DNA of 54,547 nt, taken from the NCBI GenBank assembly GCA_021323705.1, contig JAJPKL010000025.1:1-54547 (forward strand), read 5' to 3'. Below, one piece after another: positions 18,126-26,917 of this stretch. Made by a program: the position numbers and the translations under genes. Positions within the stretch are counted from its first letter, which is position 1; each line of letters opens with the position of its first letter. This stretch comes from Nitrososphaerota archaeon (GTDB lineage: Archaea; Thermoproteota; Nitrososphaeria; Nitrososphaerales; Nitrosopumilaceae). Under the pieces are notes generated by a model. That model saw only the letters and a program-made list of their open reading frames with translations. It was not told where the DNA came from and did no database searches.

Positions 18126-18706
18126 GTCTTCTTTCACGTTCGTTTTACCGCAGGGATACAGTAGATGTGGCAAAAGATCTTTTGGGCAAATTATTGATTC
18201 GAAAAATGGATGGAATGTTAGTTTCGGGAATCATCTCAGAGACAGAAGCTTATAGGTACAAAGACGATCCTGCGAGCCATTCTTTTAGAGGTATGACAGA
18301 AAGGAACAAAGCAATGTTTGGGGATGTGGGTAAAGCCTATGTCTATTTCACATATGGGATGCATTACTGTGTAAATGCCGTTGCAAGAGATGAAGAGTTT
18401 GATGCAGGAGCCGTACTAATGCGAGCCCTTGTTCCAAAATCTGGTCTTAACTTTATGATGAAACAACGAAAAACAGACGTAATCTCGAACCTTACAAACG
18501 GTCCTGCAAAGCTGACTCAGGCACTAAAGATAACAAAGGATCAATATGGTGAAGACTTGACAAAAATTTCAAAATTGTACATCGCTGATGGTATTGACAT
18601 AAAAAAGTCTATGATAGAGTCAAGACCTAGAATTGGAATCAAAAAGGCAACTGCTAATTTATGGAATTTCAGCATTAGGTCCAGTCATCTTAAATCATTG
18701 GGATGA
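18122..18706 (+). CDS. 3-methyladenine DNA glycosylase, AAG type
   Basis: A 194-residue AAG/MPG-family enzyme, which excises alkylated and deaminated purines. The catalytic-Glu motif is 'SETEAY' (Glu42), followed by 'DPASHSFRGMTERNKAMF' and 'AYVYFTYGMHYCVNAV', the family DNA-binding blocks, and 'LTNGPAKLTQAL'. It is translationally coupled to udg, giving a two-glycosylase repair pair. Its 3' end overlaps the convergent htrA gene by 12 bases. Confidence 0.95.
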   Translation: MSLLSRSFYRRDTVDVAKDLLGKLLIRKMDGMLVSGIISETEAYRYKDDPASHSFRGMTERNKAMFGDVGKAYVYFTYGMHYCVNAVARDEEFDAGAVLMRALVPKSGLNFMMKQRKTDVISNLTNGPAKLTQALKITKDQYGEDLTKISKLYIADGIDIKKSMIESRPRIGIKKATANLWNFSIRSSHLKSLG

Positions 18707-19912
18707 CGTGGGTCTTGCAGCCAGTGTAACAGTAACATCTGTGGATTTTCCCTGCCTGTCTACTGTAAGCACTGTCTTATCACCCACGGCCTTTTGGTCG
18801 TCCAAATATGCTATTATGTCATCAATTGTCTTGATTGGATGCCCATCTATTGCAGTTATGATATCTCCTCCGTGAGGAATGTTGTTGTTGTCAAGTGTTG
18901 CTGCCACAATGCCAGCCTTGTCGGCAGGACCACCTTTTACAACATTTTCAACTATGACGCCCTTGAAATTACGTGCAAGTCCGTTGGCAAGAGAAACGTC
19001 TGGATCCAAAGTCCTTCCTGCTATTCCGAGATAGGGGTGCTGATACGAACCATTTTTAATTAAAATTGGTACTATCTTCTTAATAGTATTTGAGGGAATG
19101 GCAAACCCGATTCCTGAAAAGTCACCGGTGTTTGTCTTGATTGCTGTATTCATTCCTATAACCTCGCCTTGCAAGTTTAGAAGTGGGCCTCCAGAATTGC
19201 CTGGATTTATTGCAGCGTCGACTTGGATCACGTCAGGTATTGAGTATTTTGTGTTTTCATTTGGAAGCAGACGTGCCAAGGCACTTACTATTCCTGTAGT
19301 CATTGAATCACTTAGGCCAAAAGGATTGCCTATTGCAACAACCTGCTGTCCGGGCTGAAGTTCGGATGAGTTTCCTAAAGTAAGCGGAACGAGGTTTTCA
19401 TCTGAAAAATTATCTATGATTTGTATCACTGCTATATCGTTGTCAGGATCAGTTCCTACAACTTTTGCTGTGTATGTATTTCCATCAATAAATGTGACAT
19501 TTACAGTGCTTGATCCGTCTACAACATGATTATTTGTTATAATGCGACCTTCTTTGTCATAAATGAATCCAGAACCTAGTCTTGTTGACTGGCTTGAAAG
19601 AGGTTGCCCATTTATTATTATGGTCGCATCTGTCGTAGCAACTTTGCTAGTTATTTGAACTACTGAATTTTCTGTTTTCTTGAAGAGATCTGTCAGAGTT
19701 GAATCTAATAATGGATCCGTACTGCTAACTGTTCCAGGTTTCCCAGGAGGACCGGGTGGACCTTGTGGCCCAGGTGGTCCTGGAGGACCTTGAGGCCCCT
19801 GCACTGTTGCTTGAGATAAATCTCCAAAATCCCGACCGTTGGTGAATTGTATAACGATAACAGCTGAGAGTGCGATAACTGCTCCAATTAGTACCATTTC
19901 AAGTCTTTTCAT
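18695..19912 (-). CDS. HtrA/DegP-like serine protease with collagen-like stalk
   Basis: A 405-residue membrane-anchored protease. It has an N-terminal hydrophobic anchor (about residues 5-23), then seven to eight Gly-X-Y triplets (residues 39-61, [10 protein letters not shown]-like), a trypsin-like domain with His129 (TNNHVV), Asp159 (DPDNDIAVI) and Ser240 (NPGNSGGPL), and one PDZ domain (about 293-395). HtrA proteases are trimers, so a collagen-like stalk could help trimer assembly and hold the protease away from the membrane. It probably acts outside the cytoplasmic membrane in protein quality control. The stalk is unusual for the family. Confidence 0.94.
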   Translation of the reverse strand: MKRLEMVLIGAVIALSAVIVIQFTNGRDFGDLSQATVQGPQGPPGPPGPQGPPGPPGKPGTVSSTDPLLDSTLTDLFKKTENSVVQITSKVATTDATIIINGQPLSSQSTRLGSGFIYDKEGRIITNNHVVDGSSTVNVTFIDGNTYTAKVVGTDPDNDIAVIQIIDNFSDENLVPLTLGNSSELQPGQQVVAIGNPFGLSDSMTTGIVSALARLLPNENTKYSIPDVIQVDAAINPGNSGGPLLNLQGEVIGMNTAIKTNTGDFSGIGFAIPSNTIKKIVPILIKNGSYQHPYLGIAGRTLDPDVSLANGLARNFKGVIVENVVKGGPADKAGIVAATLDNNNIPHGGDIITAIDGHPIKTIDDIIAYLDDQKAVGDKTVLTVDRQGKSTDVTVTLAARPTSSQ

Positions 19913-20011
19913 AACGTCTATCGGTTGTAAAATAGCGCAAAACAGAATAATATTCTTTACGAAGCTTTGTTAATCTCAACATAAATATACACACTATCCA
20001 GTTAACACTTA

Positions 20012-20506
20012 GTGGCAAAGAAGCAAAAAAACAAGGCAAAAACTACCTCCTTTTCACGCGGTACAATAATAGTTATGGCTGCAATAGTAGCAGCGGCTGG
20101 TGCAGGAATTTACTATTTTATCAGTACTTCGACACCAGTTAACATGGACCATCCAGTGTTTGCCACACCGACAAATATCTACATTGTAGGAGTTCATGAT
20201 CCGATTCAAGGGTATGTCTACGAACAAGAATCTACTCGACAGGCAAAAAAGGCAGTGTCGGGAGGAGTGGCTGATGCATCAATTCACATTCCAAAAGGTA
20301 CATTGGTCTCACTTCACTTCATTAATGAAGATAAGGACACTCTCTCTACGATGGACCTTAACATAGATGAATTTAAGGTGCACACAAACAAACTGACCTA
20401 CTTCCAAGCTCAAACAATAAACTTCATGGCTGACAAAGAAGGGACCTATTCATATTATTCTAATTTGCATCCGGAAATGAAAGGAACTATAACGGTAGAC
20501 CCGTAA
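20012..20506 (+). CDS. Membrane-anchored cupredoxin-fold protein, copper site degenerate
   Basis: A 164-residue protein starting at GTG 20012, with a basic N-terminus, a membrane anchor (about residues 17-37) and a cupredoxin-like domain. The C-terminal 'GTYSYYSNLHPEMKG' has the family pattern Y-x-C-x-x-H-P-x-M but with Ser150 for Cys; His153 and Met156 remain. The upstream 'NIDEFKV' has Asp119 where a His ligand usually stands. A type 1 copper site therefore looks lost or changed. It may bind another metal or be structural. Confidence 0.8.
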   Translation: MAKKQKNKAKTTSFSRGTIIVMAAIVAAAGAGIYYFISTSTPVNMDHPVFATPTNIYIVGVHDPIQGYVYEQESTRQAKKAVSGGVADASIHIPKGTLVSLHFINEDKDTLSTMDLNIDEFKVHTNKLTYFQAQTINFMADKEGTYSYYSNLHPEMKGTITVDP

Positions 20507-20521
20507 TGATATTGAAAATGT

Positions 20522-20947
20522 TTGAGAAACATTCAACATATGAAGCGGAGTTCATTGGACTTGATGGATGATAAAGAGCGATCCTTTTCTAGAACCAACG
20601 TACTTAGTTTACTGGATAATTTTATTGAAAGAATCCTTGAAATCAGACGAATACTTCTCGGCGTTTCAGTCTCTGCGTTAATTCTTGCACCGCTTGCAAC
20701 AGGCCTATCAATTTTTCTCTTGACACACCCTAGTTTCTACAATGTTCTTGAAAGCGAGCATGACTTTGGAACAATACTTGGCATCCTCTTGGGAGTGATA
20801 ATCTCGATTTCTGTAGTGTGGATAGCTACTGGGATCAGACAATATGTTACGCTGAAATCATGGGACCAGCAGTATAAAGAATACCTCAAGCAAAAAGATG
20901 AGATTGACAAGAGAATTGCATCAGATTATGGTCTAGATAAAGACTAG
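20522..20947 (+). CDS. Two-helix membrane protein, unknown
   Basis: A 141-residue protein (TTG 20522 or, more likely, ATG 20540) with two membrane helices at about residues 45-69 and 83-104 and a charged C-terminal helix (LKSWDQQYKEYLKQKDEIDKR cut by the stop soon after). It follows the cupredoxin-like gene by 15 bases and is probably co-transcribed. Function unknown. Its last 4 bases overlap the convergent winged-helix gene. Confidence 0.75.
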   Translation: MRNIQHMKRSSLDLMDDKERSFSRTNVLSLLDNFIERILEIRRILLGVSVSALILAPLATGLSIFLLTHPSFYNVLESEHDFGTILGILLGVIISISVVWIATGIRQYVTLKSWDQQYKEYLKQKDEIDKRIASDYGLDKD

Positions 20948-21276
20948 AGTTCACTTTCATTTTTTTCTGTTGCGCCCTTTTTGCGTGGAAAAACTTTTTC
21001 GTATGGGTCTAAAATAGTGCGACAGAATTCTATTCCTTTTTGTGTAGGCTTGAATATTGTTATTGTTCTCTTTCCCAATGATCTCTCTTCACTAGTTATC
21101 AAGCCGTTTGATTCGAGATCATCAAGTATGGGTTTGTGTTTTTTAAGGTTAAGGCCACAAAAGCTAACCAATGCTGTCTGATTGAGCTCGCCATACTGGA
21201 CAAGCATAAGGATTATGTCTTTTATAATGTATATTCGATCCCGATATGAACTTGAACCCGACATTTGTCGTCTCAA
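20944..21276 (-). CDS. Winged-helix transcription regulator
   Basis: A 110-residue HTH_45-like protein: helices 'YIIKDIILMLVQYGELNQTALVSFC' and 'NLKKHKPILDDLESNGLI', then the wing 'KRTITIFKPTQKGIEFC'. It resembles the two small winged-helix proteins near 2.2-2.9 kb but is longer, with a basic/acidic tail. It is convergent with the membrane protein gene (4-base overlap). Targets are unknown. Confidence 0.8.
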   Translation of the reverse strand: MRRQMSGSSSYRDRIYIIKDIILMLVQYGELNQTALVSFCGLNLKKHKPILDDLESNGLITSEERSLGKRTITIFKPTQKGIEFCRTILDPYEKVFPRKKGATEKNESEL

Positions 21277-21324
21277 CCATGACTACTAAATATAATCTCT
21301 GGTTGCTAACAATTCAAACAAAGT

Positions 21325-22767
21325 CTAGTATCCTCTTGCAAACATGGCATCTGATTTGCTTGGTGTGCCGCATACTATGCATGAAGAATTTGATGTCTTT
21401 GCATCAAACGGAATTACCCTAATGTCGGCTCCAGTATCCTCTTTTATGGTTTCTTCACATTTCTGATCCCCGCACCAAGGTGCGATAAGAAACATTCCAT
21501 TTTCTATCTCTTTTTTAAACCTGTCAAAATCTGCTACATTTTTTATTCGATCATTTAGAAGTTTTCTTGCCTTCCCGAACAGATCTGCCTGAATTTCATC
21601 TAAGGCTTTAACAATTCCCTCTTCGATATTTTCAAAAAAAAGATCAGACTTTTTCAGATTGTCACGACGCACAAGAACTACCTTATTTTTTGCCATGTCC
21701 TTTGGTCCAATCTCTATCCTAAGAGGAACCCCTTTCATTTCCCAGTCATTAAATTTGTAGCCAGGAGTAAATTCATCTCTTGAATCCACGTGAATTCTCA
21801 AACTTTTTTTTAGAAGTGTATCTTTGATCTCATTTGCCTTCTTTAATACTGCATCCTTGTCTGACTGTGAAGAGTATATTGGAATTATGACTGCCTGAAT
21901 GGGGGCAACACGTGGTGGCAAAACCAATCCCTTGTCATCTCCATGAACCATTATCAAAGCTCCAATGAGGCGCCATGAAACGCCCCATGAAGTCTGCCAT
22001 GCGTAGGTTTCCACATTCTGCTTGTCTAGAAACTTGACGTCAAACGGCTTTGAAAAGTTTTGACCAAGAAAATGTGAGGTTCCCATCTGTAATGCCTTCC
22101 CATCTGGCATTATGGATTCCATGGTAGTAGTGTATACTGCACCGACAAACTTTTCTTTCTCACTCTTTTTTCCAATTATCACTGGTATTGCAAGTTCTTC
22201 TTCTACAGTTTTTCTATAAATGTCAAGTATGGTCATAACTTCTTCCTTTGCCTCTTCTTTTGTGGCATGAACTGTATGGCCCTCTTGCCAAAGAAACTCT
22301 GATGTTCTAAGAAATGGTTTTGTTGACTTGATCTCCGCTCTTAGTGCAGAGTTCCAAAAATTAATTTTTACAGGCAAATCCCTCCAACTCTTTATCCATT
22401 TTGAATACATTGAGTATGCAAGAGTCTCAGAGGTGGGTCTGAGTGCTAATCTGTCTCCAACCTCGGTATCGCCTGAATGTGTGACCCAAAAGACTTCCGG
22501 CGTAAACCCTGCAAAGTGTGTTGCTTCTTTGCTTAGGAGTGATTCTGGAATTAACACTGGAAGGAAACCATTCTCATGCCCTGTAGCTTTTAGTTTTTGA
22601 TCAATTGACGACTTGAGAAATTCCCAAATGGAGTAACCATAAGGTCTCAGTACAATGAGGCCTTTAACTGGGGCATAGTCTGTAAGTTGTGCTTTTATCA
22701 CTACCTGAGTATACCACTCGCTAAAATCTTCATTCTTTTTAACTGTGATCCCAATCTCTTTGCTCAA
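21325..22767 (-). CDS. proS: Prolyl-tRNA synthetase, archaeal type
   Basis: A 480-residue class II synthetase that charges tRNA-Pro. It is of the archaeal/eukaryotic form: the short catalytic core (class II motif 2 region with 'FRTSEFLWQEGHTVH'), an anticodon-binding domain (about residues 290-395) and a C-terminal zinc-binding domain with 'WCGDQKC' and 'CIVCG', ending in the conserved Tyr. Complete. Confidence 0.96.
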   Translation of the reverse strand: MSKEIGITVKKNEDFSEWYTQVVIKAQLTDYAPVKGLIVLRPYGYSIWEFLKSSIDQKLKATGHENGFLPVLIPESLLSKEATHFAGFTPEVFWVTHSGDTEVGDRLALRPTSETLAYSMYSKWIKSWRDLPVKINFWNSALRAEIKSTKPFLRTSEFLWQEGHTVHATKEEAKEEVMTILDIYRKTVEEELAIPVIIGKKSEKEKFVGAVYTTTMESIMPDGKALQMGTSHFLGQNFSKPFDVKFLDKQNVETYAWQTSWGVSWRLIGALIMVHGDDKGLVLPPRVAPIQAVIIPIYSSQSDKDAVLKKANEIKDTLLKKSLRIHVDSRDEFTPGYKFNDWEMKGVPLRIEIGPKDMAKNKVVLVRRDNLKKSDLFFENIEEGIVKALDEIQADLFGKARKLLNDRIKNVADFDRFKKEIENGMFLIAPWCGDQKCEETIKEDTGADIRVIPFDAKTSNSSCIVCGTPSKSDAMFARGY

Positions 22768-22807
22768 TTTACATCATTTTAGAGTCTACCCTAATGAGCC
22801 TTATGTT

Positions 22808-23092
22808 CTACAAGGGGTCGCCCTTACAAAGGACTTTGCCAGTGATTCTACTTTGGAAGTTAGAACAGACAAAACACTGGATAAACGGAACTTCTTTTTT
22901 CAAAACAGGACAATCTACTGCTTCCTCTTTCATTTTTTTTAACATCTTGGGACTCACTCCTTTTAACTTTAATTTCCCTTTATCGTCCATCATTCCAGAT
23001 GCTTTTAATTCCTCTTTTGTCTCATCTGACAATCTGTTAGCTGTCGTAGCGGCTTTGATTACAACTTCATATTTATGTGGAAGCTCGCTCAT
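22808..23092 (-). CDS. Small Cys-containing protein, unknown
   Basis: A 94-residue soluble protein. The N-terminal half is helical and charged. The C-terminal third holds five-residue-scale Cys features: Cys61 and a 'CFVCSN...VLCKG' stretch that could bind zinc or an Fe-S cluster. It lies 40 bases upstream of proS on the same strand. No family is recognised. Confidence 0.6.
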   Translation of the reverse strand: MSELPHKYEVVIKAATTANRLSDETKEELKASGMMDDKGKLKLKGVSPKMLKKMKEEAVDCPVLKKEVPFIQCFVCSNFQSRITGKVLCKGDPL

Positions 23093-23192
23093 TACTTCAA
23101 ATTTGTATATCTTGAATATATTGCTAGTGGTGAAGAATTGGCGGATCGCTTAAGATTAATATAATCTGCATTATTCCACAAAGCAGAAACTG

Positions 23193-23843
23193 ATGTTAGC
23201 AATTTTTGATGTGGAAGGCGTGTTACTTGATGCAGAATTCCTTCCAATACTGGCAGAAAAAATCAACAAGCAAGATGAGATTTGGGAAATAACAAGAAAA
23301 GGAATAGAGGGGACTATAAAATGGGAAGAAGGATTAAGAAAGCGAATTGAACTTCTCCGTGGAATAGACTACGAAACTTGTAAAGAAGTTGCAGATTCTC
23401 TTAAAGTAATGACTGGCGCAAGAGAAGCTTGTTTTGCACTCAAGGCAGCTGGTTGGAAAGTAATGGCGGTATCAGGAGGATTTACTATAATGACTGATAG
23501 GCTAAAAGAAGAATTGGGGTTGGACTATGTATTTTCAAATGAACTTATCTTCAAAAATGGTACATTGGATGGTGTTGTGATAAACGTTGATTCTGACAAG
23601 GCCAAGTCCGCCATGATAAAGATTAAGGAATGGAAGGAAAAGAAAGAGAACATTGTAGTAGTAGTCGATGGCGCAAACGACGTCAAACTATTTGAGATCT
23701 GCGGCCTTGGGGTTGCGTTTAGAGCCCAAGACATTGTTAAGGATTTGGCAACCGTTACACTAGAAGAAAAAGACCTTTCAAAACTAATTGATCTAATCAA
23801 CACACATTACGGACTGAAGATACAGACGCAAACTATAGCATAA
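23193..23843 (+). CDS. serB: SerB-like HAD phosphatase
   Basis: A 216-residue HAD-family phosphatase resembling phosphoserine phosphatase, the last step of serine synthesis. Motif I reads 'FDVEGVLLD' (Asp6 nucleophile, Glu8 in place of the usual second Asp), motif II is 'VSGGF', and motif III 'VVVDGANDVKLF' has Val for the usual Gly before Asp. These changes leave the nucleophile and Mg-binding Asp intact but could alter rate or substrate. The annotation as SerB is likely, not certain. Confidence 0.75.
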   Translation: MLAIFDVEGVLLDAEFLPILAEKINKQDEIWEITRKGIEGTIKWEEGLRKRIELLRGIDYETCKEVADSLKVMTGAREACFALKAAGWKVMAVSGGFTIMTDRLKEELGLDYVFSNELIFKNGTLDGVVINVDSDKAKSAMIKIKEWKEKKENIVVVVDGANDVKLFEICGLGVAFRAQDIVKDLATVTLEEKDLSKLIDLINTHYGLKIQTQTIA

Positions 23844-23883
23844 ACAGAATACGATTTTAAGCAGTTAGATGATAATTTACTAG

Positions 23884-24627
23884 ATGATGATATTAGAAAT
23901 CATTCCTGTACAAATTGAAAAAGAAATAGGACAAAATGACAATCTTGTGGATATCATGCTTGCCTCAAGTTCAAAGCCTATTTTACAAGATAACGATATA
24001 GTTATCTTTACACAGAAAATTGTCTCAAAACAAGAGGGACAAATTGTAAATCTTTCAAATGTTCATCCAACTCTTCTTGCGATTGGTATGGCAAGCGAGT
24101 ATGGGAAAGATCCGCGAGTAATGCAGTTGATACTTGAACAATCAAAACGTCTAGTCCGTATGCATAATGGAATAATAATATCTGAGACATCACATGGATT
24201 TATCTGTGCAAATGCCGGAGTGGATGAAAGCAACGTGGAAGAAGGATATGCCACACTTTTGCCGAGCAATGCAGATCTCTCAGCTGATACGTTGCGCAAG
24301 CAAATAAAGGAAAAGACAGGAAAGAATGTAGCTGTTGTGATATCAGATACGTTTGGCCGTCCATTTAGGCAAGGTCAAACTAACGTAGCCATTGGAGTTG
24401 CTGGAATAAATGCAATACTTGATTATGCTGGAGCGCCAGATAATTTTGGAAGATCTCTTCGTGTTACTGCTATTGCTATTGCAGACGAACTGTGTTCTGC
24501 TTCTGAACTTGTTATGAGAAAATCACATCGTATACCAATATCAATAATCCGAAACTATAGCTTTGATGAGGTGAAAAGTACAATAAATGATATCATCAGA
24601 TCGAGGCCAGATGATCTGTTTAGATAA
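23884..24627 (+). CDS. cofE: F420-0:gamma-glutamyl ligase CofE
   Basis: A 247-residue enzyme that adds glutamate to coenzyme F420-0 with GTP. Family features are the N-terminal 'IVIFTQKIVSKQEG', 'ETSHGFICANAGVDESN', 'VVISDTFGRPFRQGQTNVAIG' and 'LDYAGAPDNFGRSL'. It implies F420 production in this organism; other cof genes are not in the window. It follows the phosphatase gene by 40 bases. Confidence 0.95.
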   Translation: MMILEIIPVQIEKEIGQNDNLVDIMLASSSKPILQDNDIVIFTQKIVSKQEGQIVNLSNVHPTLLAIGMASEYGKDPRVMQLILEQSKRLVRMHNGIIISETSHGFICANAGVDESNVEEGYATLLPSNADLSADTLRKQIKEKTGKNVAVVISDTFGRPFRQGQTNVAIGVAGINAILDYAGAPDNFGRSLRVTAIAIADELCSASELVMRKSHRIPISIIRNYSFDEVKSTINDIIRSRPDDLFR

Positions 24628-24681
24628 GTAAAAATTTCAAAAACAAAGATTATATTCATTGTGTGAGGGAAGCGATAAACA

Positions 24682-25602
24682 TTGGATAATTTACGGGCAG
24701 AACTACACTGCCACAATGAGTTTTCAAACTTTCATCTGGGATTAAGAGAGACTCCGTATGACTGTGGCATAACAGTACAAGAGCAGTTAGAACAAGCATA
24801 CAAAACAGGTCTTGATGTTATCTTTATTACAAATCACAACACACTTGATGGATACAATAATTTACTGCATTACAAAGATAACCATGAAAAATTCAAAGAT
24901 ATTCAGGTATATCCTGGTGAAGAAATTACAACTGATCAAGGAATCCATGTGTTGGCATACGGCATAACATCAACAATAAAACCAGGACAAAGCCTTGAAG
25001 AAATACTTGACATTATACATTCACAGGGTGCGCTCTCATGCGCTCCTCATCCTTTTGGACTAAACAATGGATTGCGGGAAAGGGCCATGCTGTGCGATCT
25101 AATTGAGGTCTTTAACAGTAATAACGTTGACAGGTACTCAAACCTTCGTGCCTACAATTTTGCAAAAGCAAACAACATGATAGAGGTGGTAGGTAGCGAC
25201 TCTCACGTTGTATCAACATTGGGAAGATGCATCAATGTAATTGAATCAGAAAATACCCTTGACAGTGTACTGAGAGCAATGAAGAAGGGAAAAATTACCA
25301 TTGGTAATACAGAATACATTACACGTAGTGAGATGATAGAACATGCCCGATATAAAATCCAGAACTCAAAAGATGACATTATTGTGTATTTTAAAGAAAA
25401 TCACCCCCATCTAACTGGAATCTGCCGCTTTCTCATTAACGCATTTGAATCAAATCCCAATAGCTTGGTATGGGCAGCCATTTACAAGATTGCCGTTCAT
25501 CTCACAACCAGACTATCAAACAAAATCAATTTCAAAAATCAGGACTATAACATATTGTATGAACGCAATCTTAGAGCCATATTGCCTATGATTCTGACCT
25601 GA
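24682..25602 (+). CDS. PHP-domain phosphoesterase
   Basis: A 306-residue protein starting at TTG 24682. The PHP metal motifs are seen in order: 'ELHCHNEFS', 'ITNHNTLDGY', 'YPGEEITTDQGIHVLAYG', 'APHPFG' and 'VGSDSHVVSTLG'. The PHP core ends near residue 215, and the last 90 residues are an unassigned helical extension. PHP enzymes hydrolyse phosphoesters such as nucleotides, histidinol phosphate or nucleic-acid ends; the substrate cannot be told here. Confidence 0.88.
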   Translation: MDNLRAELHCHNEFSNFHLGLRETPYDCGITVQEQLEQAYKTGLDVIFITNHNTLDGYNNLLHYKDNHEKFKDIQVYPGEEITTDQGIHVLAYGITSTIKPGQSLEEILDIIHSQGALSCAPHPFGLNNGLRERAMLCDLIEVFNSNNVDRYSNLRAYNFAKANNMIEVVGSDSHVVSTLGRCINVIESENTLDSVLRAMKKGKITIGNTEYITRSEMIEHARYKIQNSKDDIIVYFKENHPHLTGICRFLINAFESNPNSLVWAAIYKIAVHLTTRLSNKINFKNQDYNILYERNLRAILPMILT

Positions 25603-25625
25603 ACAATTCTGCACACAAGAATAGC

Positions 25626-25634
25626 TTTTAATAT
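25626..25634 (+). promoter_or_regulatory. TATA-like box upstream of tusA
   Basis: TTTTAATAT centred about 41 bases before the proposed ATT start. It would give a short leader holding the ribosome-binding sequence GGTGA at 25660-25664. Confidence 0.4.
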
Positions 25635-25670
25635 CCACTCCACTAGCTTTTTGTTTACTGGTGAATTGAT

Positions 25671-25910
25671 ATTTCGGAGTTATCACCGACTAAAACAATC
25701 GATGTTCGAGGAATGTTCTGTCCAGAACCTGTCTTCAGAACAAAGATAGAGATGGAAAGAATGACTGTAGGAAACATTCTGAAAATAATTGCAGATGACC
25801 CCGCATCTGAGGAAGACATATCACGATGGGTAAACAGAAATGGGCACCAATTACTTGGAATCAACAAATCTGGAAAAGATCTAGAGTTTACCATTAAGAA
25901 GGTGAAATAG
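25671..25910 (+). CDS. tusA: TusA-like sulfur carrier, apparent ATT start
   Basis: A 79-residue TusA/SirA-family protein with the hallmark 'DVRGMFCPEPVFRTK', whose Cys carries sulfane sulfur to acceptors. The conserved first beta strand lies upstream of the first ATG (25713, inside GMFCPEP), and an in-frame TGA stands at 25662. No ATG, GTG or TTG exists between them. ATT 25671 is 6 bases after the ribosome-binding sequence GGTGA (25660-25664) and gives a natural N-terminus ISELSPTKTIDVRG. Either ATT is the real start or a base has been misread. The cysteine synthase gene begins 6 bases after its stop. Confidence 0.85.
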   Translation: MSELSPTKTIDVRGMFCPEPVFRTKIEMERMTVGNILKIIADDPASEEDISRWVNRNGHQLLGINKSGKDLEFTIKKVK

Positions 25911-25915
25911 ACTAC

Positions 25916-26917
25916 TTGACAATTGAGGCACTCAGCGATGCCGAGACAATACTAAAAAAAATTGGCAACACACCAATCGTAAAACTTGAGTCTCTTTCAA
26001 ATAATCAAACTGAATTTTATGCAAAACTGGAATCACATAATCCATTTGGCTCTGTAAAAGACAGGGCGGCATTTTGGATGGTGAAACTAGCAGAAGAAAA
26101 TGGCCTTATAAAAAGAGGACATAGCGTAATAATGGAACCTACCTCTGGAAATACAGGCATTGCCTTGGCAGGAATTGCAAAACTTCTTGGATACAAAGTA
26201 GAGATTGTAATACCTGAAAAAGCAAGTGATGAAACAAAAAAAATAATCGAATCTCTTGGAGCTACACTTTACCAAACAAGCGATGATTTATGCCCAAAAG
26301 TTGGAGCAGGCACTGATCAGAGCATTGCTCTGGCAAAATCAATCGCATCTGCAAGGCCTGACAAGTATTACTCGCCAAACCAGTATGCAAATGAAGCAAA
26401 CTTCATGGGGCACTACAAAGGTACTGGCCCTGAGATCTGGGAACAAACAAAGGGTAAGATTACTCACTTCTTCTCAGGGGTTGGGACTGGTGGCACCATC
26501 ACAGGAATAGGTGCATACTTGAAAGAGAAAAATTCTAACATAAAGATAATCGCAGTGCAACCGCAACAAAACCATCTGATTCAGGGGCTTCGAAACTTTG
26601 AAGAATCTGACAAGCCTGACCTGTTTCTCAAACGAGAACAGGTTGTCGATGATTGGATTACTATTACAAACGAAGAGGCATTTGCTTCTGTGAAAGAAAT
26701 ACTGCAAAAAGAAAAAATGCTAGTCAGCCCTTCTTCTGCGACTGTATACACTGCAATGAAAAAATATGGAATTGAAAAGGGATGCGTAGTAGGAATTTTT
26801 GCCGATGATGGGAAAAAATTCAAGAGTCTTTACACGCAACAGAATGTACTTACAGCAGAAGAGTTTGACAAAGCACTAAAGGAATCAAGATACCTCTCTA
26901 AGGATTCACTTTACTAG
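25916..26917 (+). CDS. cysK: Cysteine synthase, PLP-dependent
   Basis: A 333-residue fold-type II PLP enzyme that makes cysteine from O-acetylserine (or O-phosphoserine) and sulfide. The PLP lysine lies in 'FGSVKDRAAF', the substrate loop in 'TSGNTGIALA' and the phosphate-binding Gly loop in 'GTGGTITG'. It starts at TTG 25916, directly after tusA, which points to a sulfur-transfer operon. Convergent with trxB, with no gap. Confidence 0.93.
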   Translation: MTIEALSDAETILKKIGNTPIVKLESLSNNQTEFYAKLESHNPFGSVKDRAAFWMVKLAEENGLIKRGHSVIMEPTSGNTGIALAGIAKLLGYKVEIVIPEKASDETKKIIESLGATLYQTSDDLCPKVGAGTDQSIALAKSIASARPDKYYSPNQYANEANFMGHYKGTGPEIWEQTKGKITHFFSGVGTGGTITGIGAYLKEKNSNIKIIAVQPQQNHLIQGLRNFEESDKPDLFLKREQVVDDWITITNEEAFASVKEILQKEKMLVSPSSATVYTAMKKYGIEKGCVVGIFADDGKKFKSLYTQQNVLTAEEFDKALKESRYLSKDSLY

